Below, in pieces: positions 11,050 through 23,550 of a stretch of DNA of 64,000 nucleotides. The notes beneath the pieces were generated by a model, which was not told the origin of the DNA, made no database searches, and saw nothing but the letters and a program-made list of their open reading frames with translations. The translations under genes were made by a program, and so were the position numbers. How positions within the stretch are numbered: the stretch's first letter is position 1; each line of letters begins with the position of its first letter. Source of the stretch: Cristatella mucedo (Eukaryota; Bryozoa; Phylactolaemata; Cristatellidae); contig WPIO01000046.1 of NCBI GenBank assembly GCA_009760855.2, positions 306,001-370,000 on the forward strand, given 5' to 3'.

Positions 11050-12650
11050 AATGAGGCTGCTGAATTAGCTGAACTTACTCGCGACTGGTTGCGACACTGC
11101 TGCTCCACGGCCACCATAAAAAAAGGGAATCCCACGGTCGGCGGCACGACATACAGCCTGAGCGTATGCGCCGGCAGCAGGTCTGCGTCCTTTGAGTGCT
11201 CTTGGTGTCAAAGGCAGGACCTGCGGGCAGGACCTGCCTTTGTTGCATGTTCTAAGGCTCTGGTAGCCTACCGGACTTAGGCTGCTTACCCAACAGTGCA
11301 AGTAAAAGTCAACTAAGAATTTCACAGCTATCGGATCGCGTTTTGCTGGGCTACTGTCTCTCCTATTTTCACCTTTGGCCTCTGGCCTTTTGCATCGTAC
11401 TCGCTGCCTCACCGCTCTTGGATAGCTATCCTAGCTGCTCTCTTGACTGGAAGGGGGCAGCCTCCAATGGCCTTTATTTTAAAATGTCCACCCTTATAAT
11501 AAGTACTTATAATAAGCACGCTCTTTACTTCGAAACCGCGAGTACTTGTGACATTATACTCGAGTGTCAAGCCTTGATCAAGCCCTTGAGAGGCTACGCC
11601 CACTATTGCCTTTTGTTTCTTTTCTGCTCCAGCAAGAAAACGAGGCAACATTGCTTTTGGTCCGCATTCCGCACCTCAAGATCCTCGGATCATTCTATAC
11701 TTGAGCACCAGCGATTCTTTCGCCTGCATCTATACGGTATTTTCGATTACTCTCGCGGTTTTTTGTAATCTTTTCATTCGTTGCTAATATCCGAGTGAAG
11801 GTCACCAGTTCGCATGCACCGCTAGACGTTAGACCGAGTTACTTGATGAATAGCTTACACCCTCATGCACCTTCTTCGATAGTCAGCCCGCAAAGCCGCG
11901 AAGATTTAGCGAAAGCAACGGTGGTGTAGACTTCTATAGAGCACCCTAAGTAAGCTCAAGATGCTTCACTTCAAGCACCCGGTGGCAGCAGACATCGTGC
12001 GAGATGCGCTTTCATTGCACTCCGTCTATTCCTATTTACTCTCTAACCTTGGGGGCGATTTCAAGGAATCGCCTAAAATTTGAAAATTTAGTTCAAAGTT
12101 ACATCCTGTCAGCAGGCTATGTGTATCTAAAACGGTTCTGTTTTATGCAGTTCGGCTGACTTTGCAGAGTTTCTTATCTTCTCATCCCTCGCGAAATTTT
12201 AGGTCGTCTCGTTACGCCCAGAGCAGGTAGCACTTACTTTTCACCAGATTCGCTTATTATTTAAGACTAGCGGCGAAGATCCGTGAAAAATCACTGGACA
12301 TCGTTATATGGATTATCAGCGTCATCCCTTGGTCTCTGTTCGTTGCTGAGGTCTACGTAAGGCACGTACTCGCTGAGCATCTACAGCGCGACGCTCATTG
12401 GCTTCTTCGTCAGCCTTTTGCTATTGCTGCGTTCGATGAGCGTGACGTTTACGTCAAGTTTCTAAAGCCCGATGCTGTTTGACTTCTTTTTGCTGTTTGT
12501 ATCTTTGTCTCTCATGTTAGTGCCTACGATAGTTTAGCAATTTTTAGGCGAGCTTCGCTCTTTTTCCTATGAATCCATTGTTGCCTACCGAAACAGTGAA
12601 TTCTCTTTCGAAAACGAATGCCTATCTTATTTTTTTTCCATGCGCAACTA
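11050..12650. other. Unassigned stretch
   Basis: AT-richer than the 4-10 kb region; no repeat or coding similarity recognised. Confidence 0.4.
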
Positions 12651-12656
12651 ACCTGA

Positions 12657-12679
12657 AGAGAGAGAGAGAGAGTGAGAGT

Positions 12680-12744
<65 letters not shown>
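12657..12744. repeat. (GA)n microsatellite
   Basis: AG dinucleotides with a GTGAGAGTGG interruption near the start. Confidence 0.98.
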
Positions 12745-12745
<1 letters not shown>

Positions 12746-13276
12746 ATTGAGCATGTACCTTTATCAAGCCGACTCATATAACCAAATCAAAAGTTCTGGA
12801 AATTTCGTATGCTCTTGGACAAAGGTTGTATTCCGTATGCAAATGTAATGAAATTTAATGTGTAACTATACGAGCAGTGCGTTTTGCCATTCGCCTTTAC
12901 ATTCGCGTGGGCTCTCGTCCCACTAGTCAGCGCGAGCTAGCGAATCACAAGGGACTTCCGCTTACGGGACAAACTCCTTTAAAGCTACGGCAGGCGATCA
13001 TTCTACAAGGGTTTAATATAATCCAACGCTCCACATAAGACACGCAGATCAGACGTTCTCCAGACATTGCGAGAATGTAGCCTTCAGCCAGGCGGAGAAG
13101 ACTGGTCAGTAGATAGAACCAATTGCAGGATGCTCCCATAAAGCGGTTGAGAATAAGCACCAGACTGAATTTTGCTGATCCTTGTCATCTGCAAGAATTA
13201 ACCAAAATATGCGGTCCTTAGAGTTGCTTAGAAAGCTACTGTCTTCTGCATGTTTGTGACTCAGCAGGGAGTGCGA

Positions 13277-13432
13277 CGCGCTGGTTCGGCCCAGTGGTTA
13301 AGGCGCTTGCCGACCAAGGTCAAGGTGAATGTATTTAGTGACCGAGGTTGTGGGCTCGAGCCCCAAGGCATTTGTGAAGTGCCGGAATAGAGGTTACGTT
13401 CTCTTAGGATGATATTCGAATGAAATACACAC
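13277..13432 (+). mobile_element. SINE-A (tRNA-derived, LINE-A-like tail)
   Basis: A-box-like GGCCCAGTGGTTAAGG, B-box-like GGGCTCGAGCCCC, then AGTGCCGGAATAGAG and a decayed tail. An extra GTGAATGTATTTAGTGACC lies between the boxes. Confidence 0.8.
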
Positions 13433-13482
13433 ACATATCTATGTATCTGTGTATCTGTGTATCTATGTATCTATGTATCTAT
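13433..13482. repeat. ATCTATGT-type microsatellite
   Basis: ATCTATGTATCTGTGTATCT repeats directly before the LINE-B tail. Confidence 0.85.
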
Positions 13483-13486
13483 ATAA

Positions 13487-14105
13487 TGTAATGTATCTCC
13501 GTCTGTAATTATACAAAGTCATAAAGACCATGTGGGTGTTACGCAGGAGAGTTTTGTATAGCGCACTCACAGCCTGAGCGGCTTTCGGTACGCATTCGGT
13601 ACCCAACAGACTTCGTCTCACGCAACAAAGAGAAAGTGGGAAGCAAAGCAGAGTCAGGAGAGCAGTTGAGGTAGTGAGTAGCATGGAAGTAGCAGCTCAG
13701 GACCACTGAAAAGGATGTGCCATAGTCGGCAGCAGGAGAGTAGTTGTCGTTGAGTAAGAATTGTGGAAGCGAGTTCCACAGTCTAGGACCTGCAGAGCTA
13801 AAGCTTCTGCTGTCGCCAACTGTCTTTAAGCGGAGGAATGGGACAGCTAATTTATTGTCCACACAGGACCTGAGGGTGCGAACAGGCTGAAACTGGTGCA
13901 GCAGTTCAGCTAGGTACGAAGGAGCCAAGCCGTGGCAGGCCTTGTGGGTCAGCGTAAGAACTTTGCTCTGTATCCGTTTTTCAACCGGCAGCCATCCTAG
14001 CTCTTTCAGCAAAGGAGACACGTGCTCAAACCGCTGGGACTTGAAGACTAGCCTTGCAGCCATATTCATAGTCAGCTGCAGTGGCCTAATAGCTTTCTTT
14101 GGCAG
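13487..14105 (-). mobile_element. LINE family B, 3' third
   Basis: The minus frame reads FLAGLPKKAIRPLQLTMNMA, FEHVSPLLKELGWLPVEKR, YLAELLHQF, LWNSLPQF and SPAADYGTSFS, stopping at 13539, then the terminus GAGATACATTACAT. This is the best-preserved B 3' end; the C-terminal frame is open, so it is a relatively young copy. 5' truncated at a CA microsatellite. Confidence 0.93.
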
Positions 14106-14116
14106 CCCAGCCAAAA

Positions 14117-14120
<4 letters not shown>

Positions 14121-14163
<43 letters not shown>

Positions 14164-14187
14164 TATATATATATATATATATATATA
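14121..14187. repeat. (CA)n-(TA)n compound microsatellite
   Basis: About 20 CA then about 13 TA, abutting the truncated 5' side of the LINE-B copy. Confidence 0.97.
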
Positions 14188-14489
14188 CATAAATTAGCCA
14201 AGTGAAACAGAAAATGCCGTGCATGCACGATTTGGGGCTGCTGGTTGAATCGAAGCACATACACGTGCCTCGAACAGTAAGTACTAGGACGCTAAGATAC
14301 CACGAAGACACCGACCCGGACGATAGCAGAATAGTAAAACAAGATGCCGACCTCGGGGATTAGGGAAGGTCCAAACAGAGCTTCTGTGTGTGCAATGCAT
14401 CTCTGTGCTTCTTAGTATGAGTGCTTATATTAAAAATTCCATCAGGAAGTAGAACGTGTCTGCAAAGTTGGAAATACTTTAGCCAAGAA

Positions 14490-15106
14490 ACAAAAATCGG
14501 CTCAAAATTGGCTCTGCCAGCGTATCTCCTGTTGAATCTGCACGAAATCTAGGTGCCATGTTCAAAAGTGACCTTTGATTAGACGACCACATCAGTTCCA
14601 CAGTCAAATATGCCTACTTTCAGTTATGTAACATTGCTAAATTGCGTGCTCGTTTAGACAGGGATACCACATCTAAATTGGTCCATGCAATTGTGACATC
14701 CCGTCTCGATTTCTGTAACTCACTGCTTGCTGGTCTACCGGCCTGTGCAATCAGCTTACAGCTGGTGCAAGCTTGACTGTCGTGAGCGTCGCAGTTTCCA
14801 CATCACACTACTTCTAACTGACATGCACTGGGTCTCAGTCAAGAAACGCATCGACTTCAAGGTTCTGTCACTCACTTTTAAGTCTCTTCATTCTTTGGCT
14901 CCATCCTACTCATCAGATCTACTCCACACCAGGCTAAGCACCGGACCACTCGCTTTTCGAAATCAAATCGTTTACATATACCACATACCAACCTCAAATC
15001 CGTTGGAGAACGTGCTTTTAGTTCGTATACTCCCAAATCGCGGAGCTTCCGACTGGCGTCACGACATTCCCTAATTTGACCTCATTTAAAAGAAACTAAA
15101 GACGTC
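14490..15106 (+). mobile_element. LINE-A fragment, reverse transcriptase C-terminal part
   Basis: Collinear with 21840-22460 (CTCAAAATTGGCTCTGCCAG, RLDFCNSLLAGLPACAI equivalent, LADLHWLPV equivalent). Frameshifted and lacking its 3' end. Confidence 0.9.
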
Positions 15107-15508
15107 CAACAGTCTAGAAATACCTCGTACAAACCTTAAATCCTTTGGAGACCGTGCATTTAGGTCATATGCTCCCAAAGCCTGGAACTCCCTCCCGACC
15201 TGCGTCAGAACATCCCCTGACCTGACCACATTTAAAAGGAACTTAAAAGCGCACCTATTTATGACAGCATTTAGTGGGTCCCTGTGATTCGTCCTTTGTG
15301 TGCTTATGTGTGCCGACTCTGTGCATTCTGCCCCTAACCTAACCACATTTTCATGCTGAGCCTGTGGGTTTCATATTTAACCATGTTATGCTGGGGTCAT
15401 TGAGCATGCTACCGCTAACCATTCGATCGTGCTTCCGTTACAGCAAATTTAAAGTGGCTAGATTGGATTCTCTGAAGGCGCTATAACAAGTGTATTATTA
15501 TTATTATT
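15107..15508 (+). mobile_element. Second LINE-A 3' end in tandem
   Basis: Starts CAACAGTCTAGAAATACCTC, overlapping the region already represented just upstream, and continues to (ATT)n at 15495. Hence a separate copy or chimera, not a continuation. Confidence 0.85.
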
Positions 15509-15892
15509 AACAAGGTGCTTGCAGTTCACGACCCTGGTCACTGGTTCGAGGTCTGCACCAGGCAATTTGTATCTGTCCACAGCAAACAGGAGTGATAGCT
15601 TGTAAGGCTCTTCTTTCTTTATAAAAAAGAGGGAGTTGAATCAGCCTCAAATAAGCCTAAACTCAACACTGGAAGCCCTAAGCCCATGCCATTATAGTTA
15701 TCATCTTGTATTTAATAAACAAGAACTGAAATACATCGCTTTGGCATACTACGACTGGGGAACATTTTATGGACATGTGGTACCAGTGGTCGTTATCTGT
15801 CCTACTACGATATGGGTGAGCATCTGCTACGATATGGGTGAGCATCTGTCCTTGCAGATTGATGTACTCTGCCGAGAACTTTTTACTTGATT
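15509..15892. other. Unassigned, with a 24-bp tandem duplication
   Basis: CTACGATATGGGTGAGCATC occurs twice in a row near 15805 and 15828. GTTCGAGGTCTGCACC near 15545 may be a decayed tRNA-like B-box. Confidence 0.5.
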
Positions 15893-16690
15893 GATAATTA
15901 TTATATTCATGATATTTGTGTAACACCCTTAAAGAACCATATCTCTTACTGGGCACATAAAGATATGCTAGAAAGAAAGCATGTCAAATTAGTATACATG
16001 GACCAAGCAAATGCTGTGAAGAACAGGTGCGTTTTTAGCTTTCTTTTAAATTTCATCAAGCAAGTAAAGTATAGAGTTAGCTAATTTAACAGCCTCATCT
16101 ATATAGAAGCTGAAGAGCCTTCACGGCTATCGTCACCACTGGCAGCAGACAATACAGGATTGAAGCCAATTGAAGATCTCAAACCTACGACCTACGATCG
16201 TGAAGTTCGAGCACATTGGCTTTCCATTGGCCACTATCCAGGGACATGTCTCGGGAGGACATGTCGTGAGGTCAGTTTGTAGTGACCTTTACACTCTGAG
16301 AGCATACGAACTAAAGGCACTGTCTCCAACGGATTTGAGCTTTGTTAGAAGATTCAAACGAGTATAGGGTACGATATCAAGTCTGACTAGAAAGTAGTTC
16401 GGATAGGTAGGCGGGAGCAAGAGGAGGGACGTAGAAGAAAGAGAAGAGGCGTATGAGCAATGAGTAGCAAAACCTCGAGTTCGATAAACAGCATGATGGG
16501 AAGCCAGGGTAGGTCGGCGAGAACAAGGTGCATTGTGGCAACTGGGACGTACACATAGGATTTCCAAGTTTCAAGCTGAGGGGCAGGGGACTTTTGCAGA
16601 CGTGATAATGGGATAATGGTGACACGACATGGTCGGCTATGCTGTGCTGGTCTCATTCCAGTTGCCATTGCGGCCGTCATTGTTAAGTGA
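15893..16690 (-). mobile_element. LINE-A copy interrupted by SINE-B
   Basis: 15893-16076 is a decayed 3' end; 16238-16690 continues with ACGAACTAAAGGCACTGTCT and GAAGCCAGGGTAGGTCGGCG, the minus-strand C-terminal region. The two halves flank the SINE. Confidence 0.8.
16077..16237 (-). mobile_element. SINE-B (tRNA-derived)
   Basis: AACAGCCTCATCTATATAG, CACGGCTATCGTCACCACTG and ACAATACAGGATTGAAGCC match the family; diverged. Confidence 0.75.
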
Positions 16691-16827
16691 AGACACAGGA
16701 CAATATAATTGCAACACAAAGGAAGGTACCAAGCATAGTTGAGCCATAACACACTCGTGCACAACATACACACACAGACAAACAAACACACGCTGACACA
16801 AAGACATGTGCACAGGGATAATGTACT

Positions 16828-17161
<334 letters not shown>

Positions 17162-18669
17162 AGAATGAGGGGATGAGAGGGAGAGCAGACTGAGACTGAT
17201 GGGTGGACAGACAGAAGGATGAGTCGGGAAGTCGGAGGAGATTACCAGTAGGACGGTAGGACGAGGGGAGAAAGGTGGAGGTGGAAAAGCAGGAAGGCAG
17301 AAGAAGGCTTACAGGTTTGAGCTACCTGCAGACAGGGCAGCAGCTCACAGAGGCGCACTGCACACTTGTCGATAGGGCTGCCGTTCCAAGAATCTCTGTC
17401 GCGGTCTGTACCTGGCTAATGCACTACCCAGTGGCCCAGCGGGAGTGCACCTCCCTGCCTGCATTGGCCCAGTGCGTCACCGTCTGCAGCGGCTGCTTCG
17501 GCAGCACTCTAGCAGCTTCTAGCAGCCCTTCGTTGGCTCGAGGCTGCTGCTGCTGGCTTGGGGCTGACAGCAACCCCCGACAAATCTGTTGCAACCCCCG
17601 ACACATCGCACGACTACTGGGCTCGAGTAGCTTACACTGTAAATTACACTGGGTTCTTGACCACTTGACCACTTGACCACTATAAAATGTCGGATTGACC
17701 CGAAGGAGAGCCTCACTGTGCTAGCAGCTCATCGGTGGACCGGCCCACACCCCTTTAGCTTTCTAATGACTGGGCGCTTCTCGAAAGGTCAATTTCTGGC
17801 TTTCTCCTTGGCTCAATCGTGGCTAAACCTTCCGGTCTTACTCAAAGTATGCCAGAGCCTCGCTTGCCACCGACCTGGCAGATCGACTGCCAACTCGTTT
17901 TTACACTGCAGGCCAAAGTTGAGCAGCTGTAATGGCTGGCTTACAGCAGCCCCTAATTGTTCTATCAATCCCTAATAAGAAAATACGGGCTTTAATTTAT
18001 TCCACCTAAATCCAATGAGCCAGGTTAGCTAACAAAGCTGTAATTTTTGAGCTCCGAATCGCATTGCCAGCGAACAAAGTGCGCAGGCAATGCGATTCGG
18101 TCGGCAATTGAGGAGATTCGTTAAAGCCTATATTTCGACATTAAATTATTTAAAGTACAATTTTAGGTCTACAAATATTGTATGATTAAAGTAATACATT
18201 GAATTTAAGATTTTCTGGTCGATAAAGTAAGTGGAAGGAGCACGGCCCTTTAATAAATTGTTAGTCAAGATTCCTCGCCTCTGCAAGAAAAACGGCTTTT
18301 AAAACTTGCCGGCTTACGAATGTTTCCTCGAGAATAAGACAGGGGCTTGAATTAACTTTACCTCTGAGAATCGCATAAAGGCTTATTTTCAGGGGATGTC
18401 TTATTTTTCCCACTTAAAAACATTGGTTTTCATTCATGGACAAAAACATCTATTTTTTATTCAAATACAGTTATGTCATCTTCTTCTGGAACATTGTCAT
18501 AAATCTCGACTACTTATATTCCCGCCTGAATTTCTCGTGACATCATTTCCTGTAGAATCATTGGCCACAATCTCTCATGTCCAGCATCAGAACTCTCCTT
18601 AAATGAGACTTAGTTTGCATTTAGCCCTTTTGTAGTGCATTGGCCACACAGCTGTCAGTGATTTGAGCC
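17162..18669. other. Unassigned, with one hairpin
   Basis: Includes a 15-bp inverted repeat at 18054-18100. The ORF 17275-17676 has no recognisable motif. Confidence 0.4.
18054..18100. repeat. 15-bp perfect inverted repeat
   Basis: CCGAATCGCATTGCC and its exact complement with a 17-nt loop. Confidence 0.9.
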
Positions 18670-18670
18670 C

Positions 18671-18895
18671 ATAATAATAATAATAATACACTTGATAAGG
18701 CACCCTCACAGAATTCAGTCTCTTTCTAGGTGCTATACATTTGCTGCAAAGGAAGCACGATCGAATGGTTTGTGATAGCATGCTCTATAAATAACAAGAA
18801 TAGCATGGTTAGGGGTGCATGTACAGGGTCAGCAAGGAAGTACGGTTAGTGGCAGCACGCACAGTGTCAGCACGCACGAGCAAATACAGGTCGAA
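18671..18895 (-). mobile_element. LINE-A 3' end
   Basis: (ATA)n, CACTTGATAAGGCACCCTCA, then GCATGGTTAGGGGTGCATGT and AGTGTCAGCACGCACGAGC, matching the 25.75-kb and 58.45-kb copies. Confidence 0.9.
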
Positions 18896-19230
18896 TTAAA
18901 GGGACACACTAAATGCTGTTATATGTAAGTGCCACGAAATCTTTACCCGAGCAACGACCTCTTTCAGGCCTGGCTTTACAAAGTTTCCACGCTGATTTCT
19001 CTCCATTATTTTTTCCATGTGGTCATTAATTTCCATATAGAAATGGTTGTTGAATGACTTGTATAAAGCAGTATCAAGAGTCTGGCGAGAGGTGGTCAAT
19101 CCAGTAGAAATCATTATTCGATCTATTCTTCTCTCAGTAAAGAGCTCTTCATGTCTCCCGACACCAAGCGCTACTAGCGTTTCTTGTGCGTCGCATAATT
19201 CCCGTCCAAAAACCAAAGCTCTTGCGAATA
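18896..19230 (-). pseudogene. pogo/Tigger-like (Tc1/mariner superfamily) transposase fragment
   Basis: The minus frame (106 codons) contains RIDRIMISTGLTTSRQTLDT followed by ALYKSFNNHFY and GNFVKPGLKEVVARVKISWH. This order resembles the DDE-domain end of pogo/Tigger/CENP-B-type transposases (an IPGGLT..LQPLD.. motif, then NKPFK and a VKxxW segment). The catalytic acidic residues upstream are not recognisable, no terminal inverted repeats are seen, and a LINE-A tail abuts it. Assignment is from remembered motifs only. Confidence 0.6.
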
Positions 19231-19639
19231 TGGTATACGGAAACCGACACGGCTAAGACCGGTTTGTCTGTTTTGGAACGTAGCACATGAGAAATTACGT
19301 GCCTATGGAATCTATATGCTTATCGCTTCAGGCTGGGTGTGCCACGCCGGCGGCTAGTAAACTGCATATTAGCTATGATAGTGCGTAACTTTTAATGTCT
19401 CGCTATTATATAGTTCAAATGCATTCCCTAGATGTTTTGCTGTTGCTAAGATCCGTGAATTATGCATTAACAAAAGGAAAGTACCCCGTAGCCGACGAGA
19501 GGTGGGCCGGGGCTACGAGCCGAGAATTTTAGCTCATTTAGTGGGAGCTGCGAGCTGAGTATCCGTTAATTGGATATTCCTAGCATTCTCTCGAACGGCT
19601 TAGCTCAATTTCCCTCAACCGTTACGGTGAGCTCTCCAA
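19231..19639. other. Unassigned
   Basis: Contains TGATAGTGCGTAA at 19376, shared with the palindrome arm at 415. Nothing else recognised. Confidence 0.4.
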
Positions 19640-22600
19640 CTTAGTGGTCATCAAACCTGCTATAACTCCGGTTGCCCAACTTTTTATGCCCGTCTTTGAA
19701 ATCCTTGCTCAGTGTGCAATAAAGCCCTATTAATAGGCAACTTTATTTCTAAAAAAGGCCACGATCTGCTCGCCTTGACTGAAACTTTACTACAATCGGT
19801 AAAGTGTCCTTCAATTAAAGGCGCAAACCCGACTGGCTTCTCTTCTTTCGCACCCTCAGATCATTCAAAACTGGAAGTTGAGTCGCTATAATCACACACT
19901 TGAATTTCAATTTAAAAACCGTTGGCAGTAACCTCGATGCAGTGCTTCGAATTTTCTGTCTTGATTTCACCTGACAACAAGCAAACGATGGTGGCAATAG
20001 TCAATTGATCAACAGGTATCAATTCCTCTTTTATCTCAGATTTCTCTGATCTCATTTCGATTTTGTCTGGAAGAAATCGACATTTCTTCATTATGGGTGA
20101 TTTTAACGTTCATTCTGATATCTTATCTGATGCCTTCAGCACCAAATTTCGTGCACTGACTGACTCATTGTCTCTTGTGGCTCATGTGCATGGCCCTACT
20201 CACATCAAGGGTCACACAATCGATGGAATTCTCATTCAACTGCACTTTATCATCACCAATTAATACCAAATTCTGCTTATCTGACCACATGCAGATCTCT
20301 CATTCAGTCTACAATATATGGCCTCCTCCTCTAAATCACTTGTGAATCGCGAAACCTCAAGACCCGTGACATCGATGCTGTTCGTGCTAGAATACTTGCT
20401 TCACCTCTGCTGCTCATTCCCCTACCGACCGGTCATTATTTGTAGATTTCTACAACATGACACTAGCTGACATGCTCGATGAGTTTGAACCTCAGACAAA
20501 GTGCACTGTGTGTCCTCACCCAGATGGTCTTTGGTTTACCGCAGACATTAAACTAGCTAGGTCTACGAAGCGAAAGCTTTAAAAAAGCTTACACAAGATC
20601 AGGACTGACTGTCCATCGACAGGCATGTGAGGACTACTGTAGGTCGTACCAATTGATCCTAGCAAAGGCCAAGTCTAGCCTTTATAAAAACATTGTTGAA
20701 TCACATATGCACAATCCAAAAATGCTGATGTCGACAATAAACCATCTCCTCAACCGTTCCCAGATTAGCTCCTTACCTGATGATCCTAATGATGATCTAG
20801 CCGATCGCTTCTCTCGATTCTTTGTGCGGAAGATAGACAAGATCAGGGAATCCATCCCTGCGATGACAACCTCCACAATAGAATGCTGTTCCTCGGTTCC
20901 TGGCTGCGCCTCAATGTCTGCATTTAAACAGGTCACTAGTGATGTAGTCCTAAAGCTCGTATCTCAATCAAAGAAGACAACAAGTCCACTGGACCCTATT
21001 CCCACTGTCCTGCTCCTACGTTGCATTGATCTGCTGCTGCCATGCATAACCAACATCATTAATATGTCATTAGCCTCAGGTCAGGTCCCAGCACTTTTCA
21101 AAAAAGCTGTAGTCAGGCCACTTCTCAAGAAAGCTACACTTGACCAAGAGAACTTGAGCAACTACCGCCCAGTTTCCCTTCTACCATTCCTATCAGAGAC
21201 ACTGGAACGGGTCGTGGCGGACCAGCTGAACTCGCATATCGAAACCTCACACCTTGCTAGTTAGTTCCAGTCTGGCTTTAGAGCTAATCACTCCACAGAG
21301 TCAGCATTGCTTCGGGTATACAACGACCTACTTAGGAATGCAGACATGGGTAGAGTGTCTCTGCTTGTTTTGCTTGATCTTTCGGCAGCTTTTGATACCA
21401 TCGATCACAAAGTTCTTCTATAGCGCCTGTCATCTCGTCTGGGCATCACTGGCACTGCTCTGCAATGGTTCAGGTCCTATCTCAGTGGGAGACTCCAGAG
21501 TATTGACGTGAATGGACAAAGATCATCTGAAGTACCTCTGAAATATGGAGTACCTAAGGGCTCCGTGCTAGGTCCGGTTCTTTCCACGGTTTATACTCTC
21601 CCTCTTGTTGATGTGATTGCCAAGCACAATCTAGGCTTTCACTTCTATGCGGATGACACTCAGTTGTACCTTTGCTTTGATCCCTCCCAGCCTTCGAGCA
21701 CCTCAAATTCTCTCAACTCACTTGCTGCATGCATTGATGATATCCGCACATGGATGGCAGCGAATTTTCTAAAACTAAACGATGATAAAACTAACTTACA
21801 AGTTATAGGCAAACAAAGTGTGATCCAGAGATTGGAAAGGCTTACTCTCAAAATTGGCTCTGCCAGCATATCTCCAGTTGAATCAGCTCGAAATCTAGGT
21901 GTCATATTCCAAAGCGACCTCTCGTTAGACGACCATATCAGCTCCACAGTCAAATCCGCCTATTTTCAGCTTCATAACATTGCTAAAATTCGGGCTTGTT
22001 TTGATAAAGATACCACATCTAAGTTGGTCCATGCATTCGTGACATCCCGTCTCGACTTCTGCAACTCACTGCTTACTGGCCTCCCAGCATGTGCAATCAG
22101 GCGATTGCAGCTTGTGCAAAACTCTGCAGCTAGGCTTATCTGTCGTGAGCGTCGCAGTTGCCACATTACTTCACTTCTCGCTGACCTGCACTGGCTCCCA
22201 GTCAAGCAATGGATTGACTTCAAGGTTTCGTCGCTGACTTTTAGGTCCCTTCATTCTATGGCTCCAGCCTATCTTTCAGATATACTACCCCATCAGGCAA
22301 AGCATCGTACCACCCGCTTTTCGGAATCCAACAGTCTAGAAATACCTCATACAAACCTTAAATCCTTTGGAGACCGTGCATTTAGTTCATATGCTCCCAA
22401 AGCCTGGAACTCCCTCCCGACCTGCGTCAGAACATACCATGACCTGACCACATTTAAAAGGAACCTAAAAACATACACCTATTTAGGACAGCATATAGTG
22501 GGTCCCTGTGATTCGTCCTTGATGTGTGCTGACACTGTGCATGCTGCCACTAACCGCATTTGCATGCTGACCCTGTGCATGTCACCCCTAACCATATTAT

Positions 22601-22735
22601 TTATTTCGTTTGTTTTTCAACCATGATTTTACTTACCATTCAACTGCATTTCACTTTACAGCAAATGTAAAGCGCCTAGAGAGAGATAAAGTTCTCTGAG
22701 GGCGCTTTATCAAGTGAATTATTATTATTAGTATT
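19640..22735 (+). mobile_element. LINE family A, longest copy (endonuclease + reverse transcriptase)
   Basis: Non-LTR retrotransposon of L2/CR1 type. Decayed apurinic-like endonuclease from about 19640 (LLALTET equivalent) with MGDFNVHSDILSDAFSTKF at 20090-20150. The reverse transcriptase carries NYRPVSLLPFLSETLERVV (21160), [16 protein letters not shown] (21360), YGVPKGSVLGPV (21545), the catalytic FYADD at 21643-21657, then CDS to about 22625, the 3' untranslated end and (ATT)n. Stops at 21262 and 21421 and frameshifts in the endonuclease make it inactive as it stands. The 372-codon open C-terminal part suggests fairly recent insertion. The 5' end is unclear. Confidence 0.93.
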
Positions 22736-23458
22736 ACGACCGCGATTATTTCGACCGCAATTATTATGACCGCGATTATTACGTTCCCGATTATTACGAC
22801 ACGCGATTATTACGACCCGCGATTATTACGACCCGCGATTATTACGCCCGCGATTATTACGCCCGCGATTATTACGCATTAGATTATTACGACCCGCGAT
22901 TATTACGACCGCAATAATTACGACCTGCGATTATTGCGACCGCAATTATTACGACCGCGGTTATTAAGTTCTCGATTATTACGACCCGCGAGTATTACGA
23001 CGCGCGATAATTGCGACTCTGGATTATTACGCCGGCGATTATTACGCCCGCAATTATTACGCCCGCGATTAATACTAGTGCGATTATTACGACCGCGATT
23101 ACTACGACTGCGATTAATACGACCGCGATTATTACGATCCGCGATTATTACAACCCGCGCTTCTGACGACCCGCGATCGTTACGACCTGCGATTACTTCG
23201 ACCGCGATTATTACGACCGCGATTATTACGACCGCGATTATTACGTCTGCGATTATTATGTTTCCGATTACTACGCCTGCCATTATTACGTCCACGATTA
23301 TAACGCCCGCGATTATTACGCCTGCGATTATTACGCCTGCGATTATTAAGCCCGCGATTATTAAGCCCGCGATTATTAAGCCCGCGATTATTACGACCCG
23401 CGATTATTTCGACCAGCGATTACTACGACCCGCGATTATTTCGACCAGCGATTACTAC

Positions 23459-23550
23459 GATCCTTGATTATTACGACGCGCGATTATTTCGACCGCGATT
23501 ATAAAGACCGCGATGATTACGAGCCACGATTATCAACAACCTTGATTATT
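23459..23550 (+). repeat. Minisatellite edge block, copy 1
   Basis: Begins GATCCTTGATTATTACGACG and includes GATGATTACGAGCCACGAT; near-identical to 24958-25050 on the other side of the core. Confidence 0.9.

Noticed and set aside
13277-13432. tRNA gene
   Set aside because: A and B boxes are present, but the region between is too long, the acceptor stem does not close and a LINE-like tail follows; it is a SINE. The same holds for the heads of the other SINE-A and SINE-B copies.
21508-22626. 372-codon ORF as a host gene
   Set aside because: Contains FYADD and the L2/CR1 C-terminal blocks and sits in a LINE with a 3' tail.
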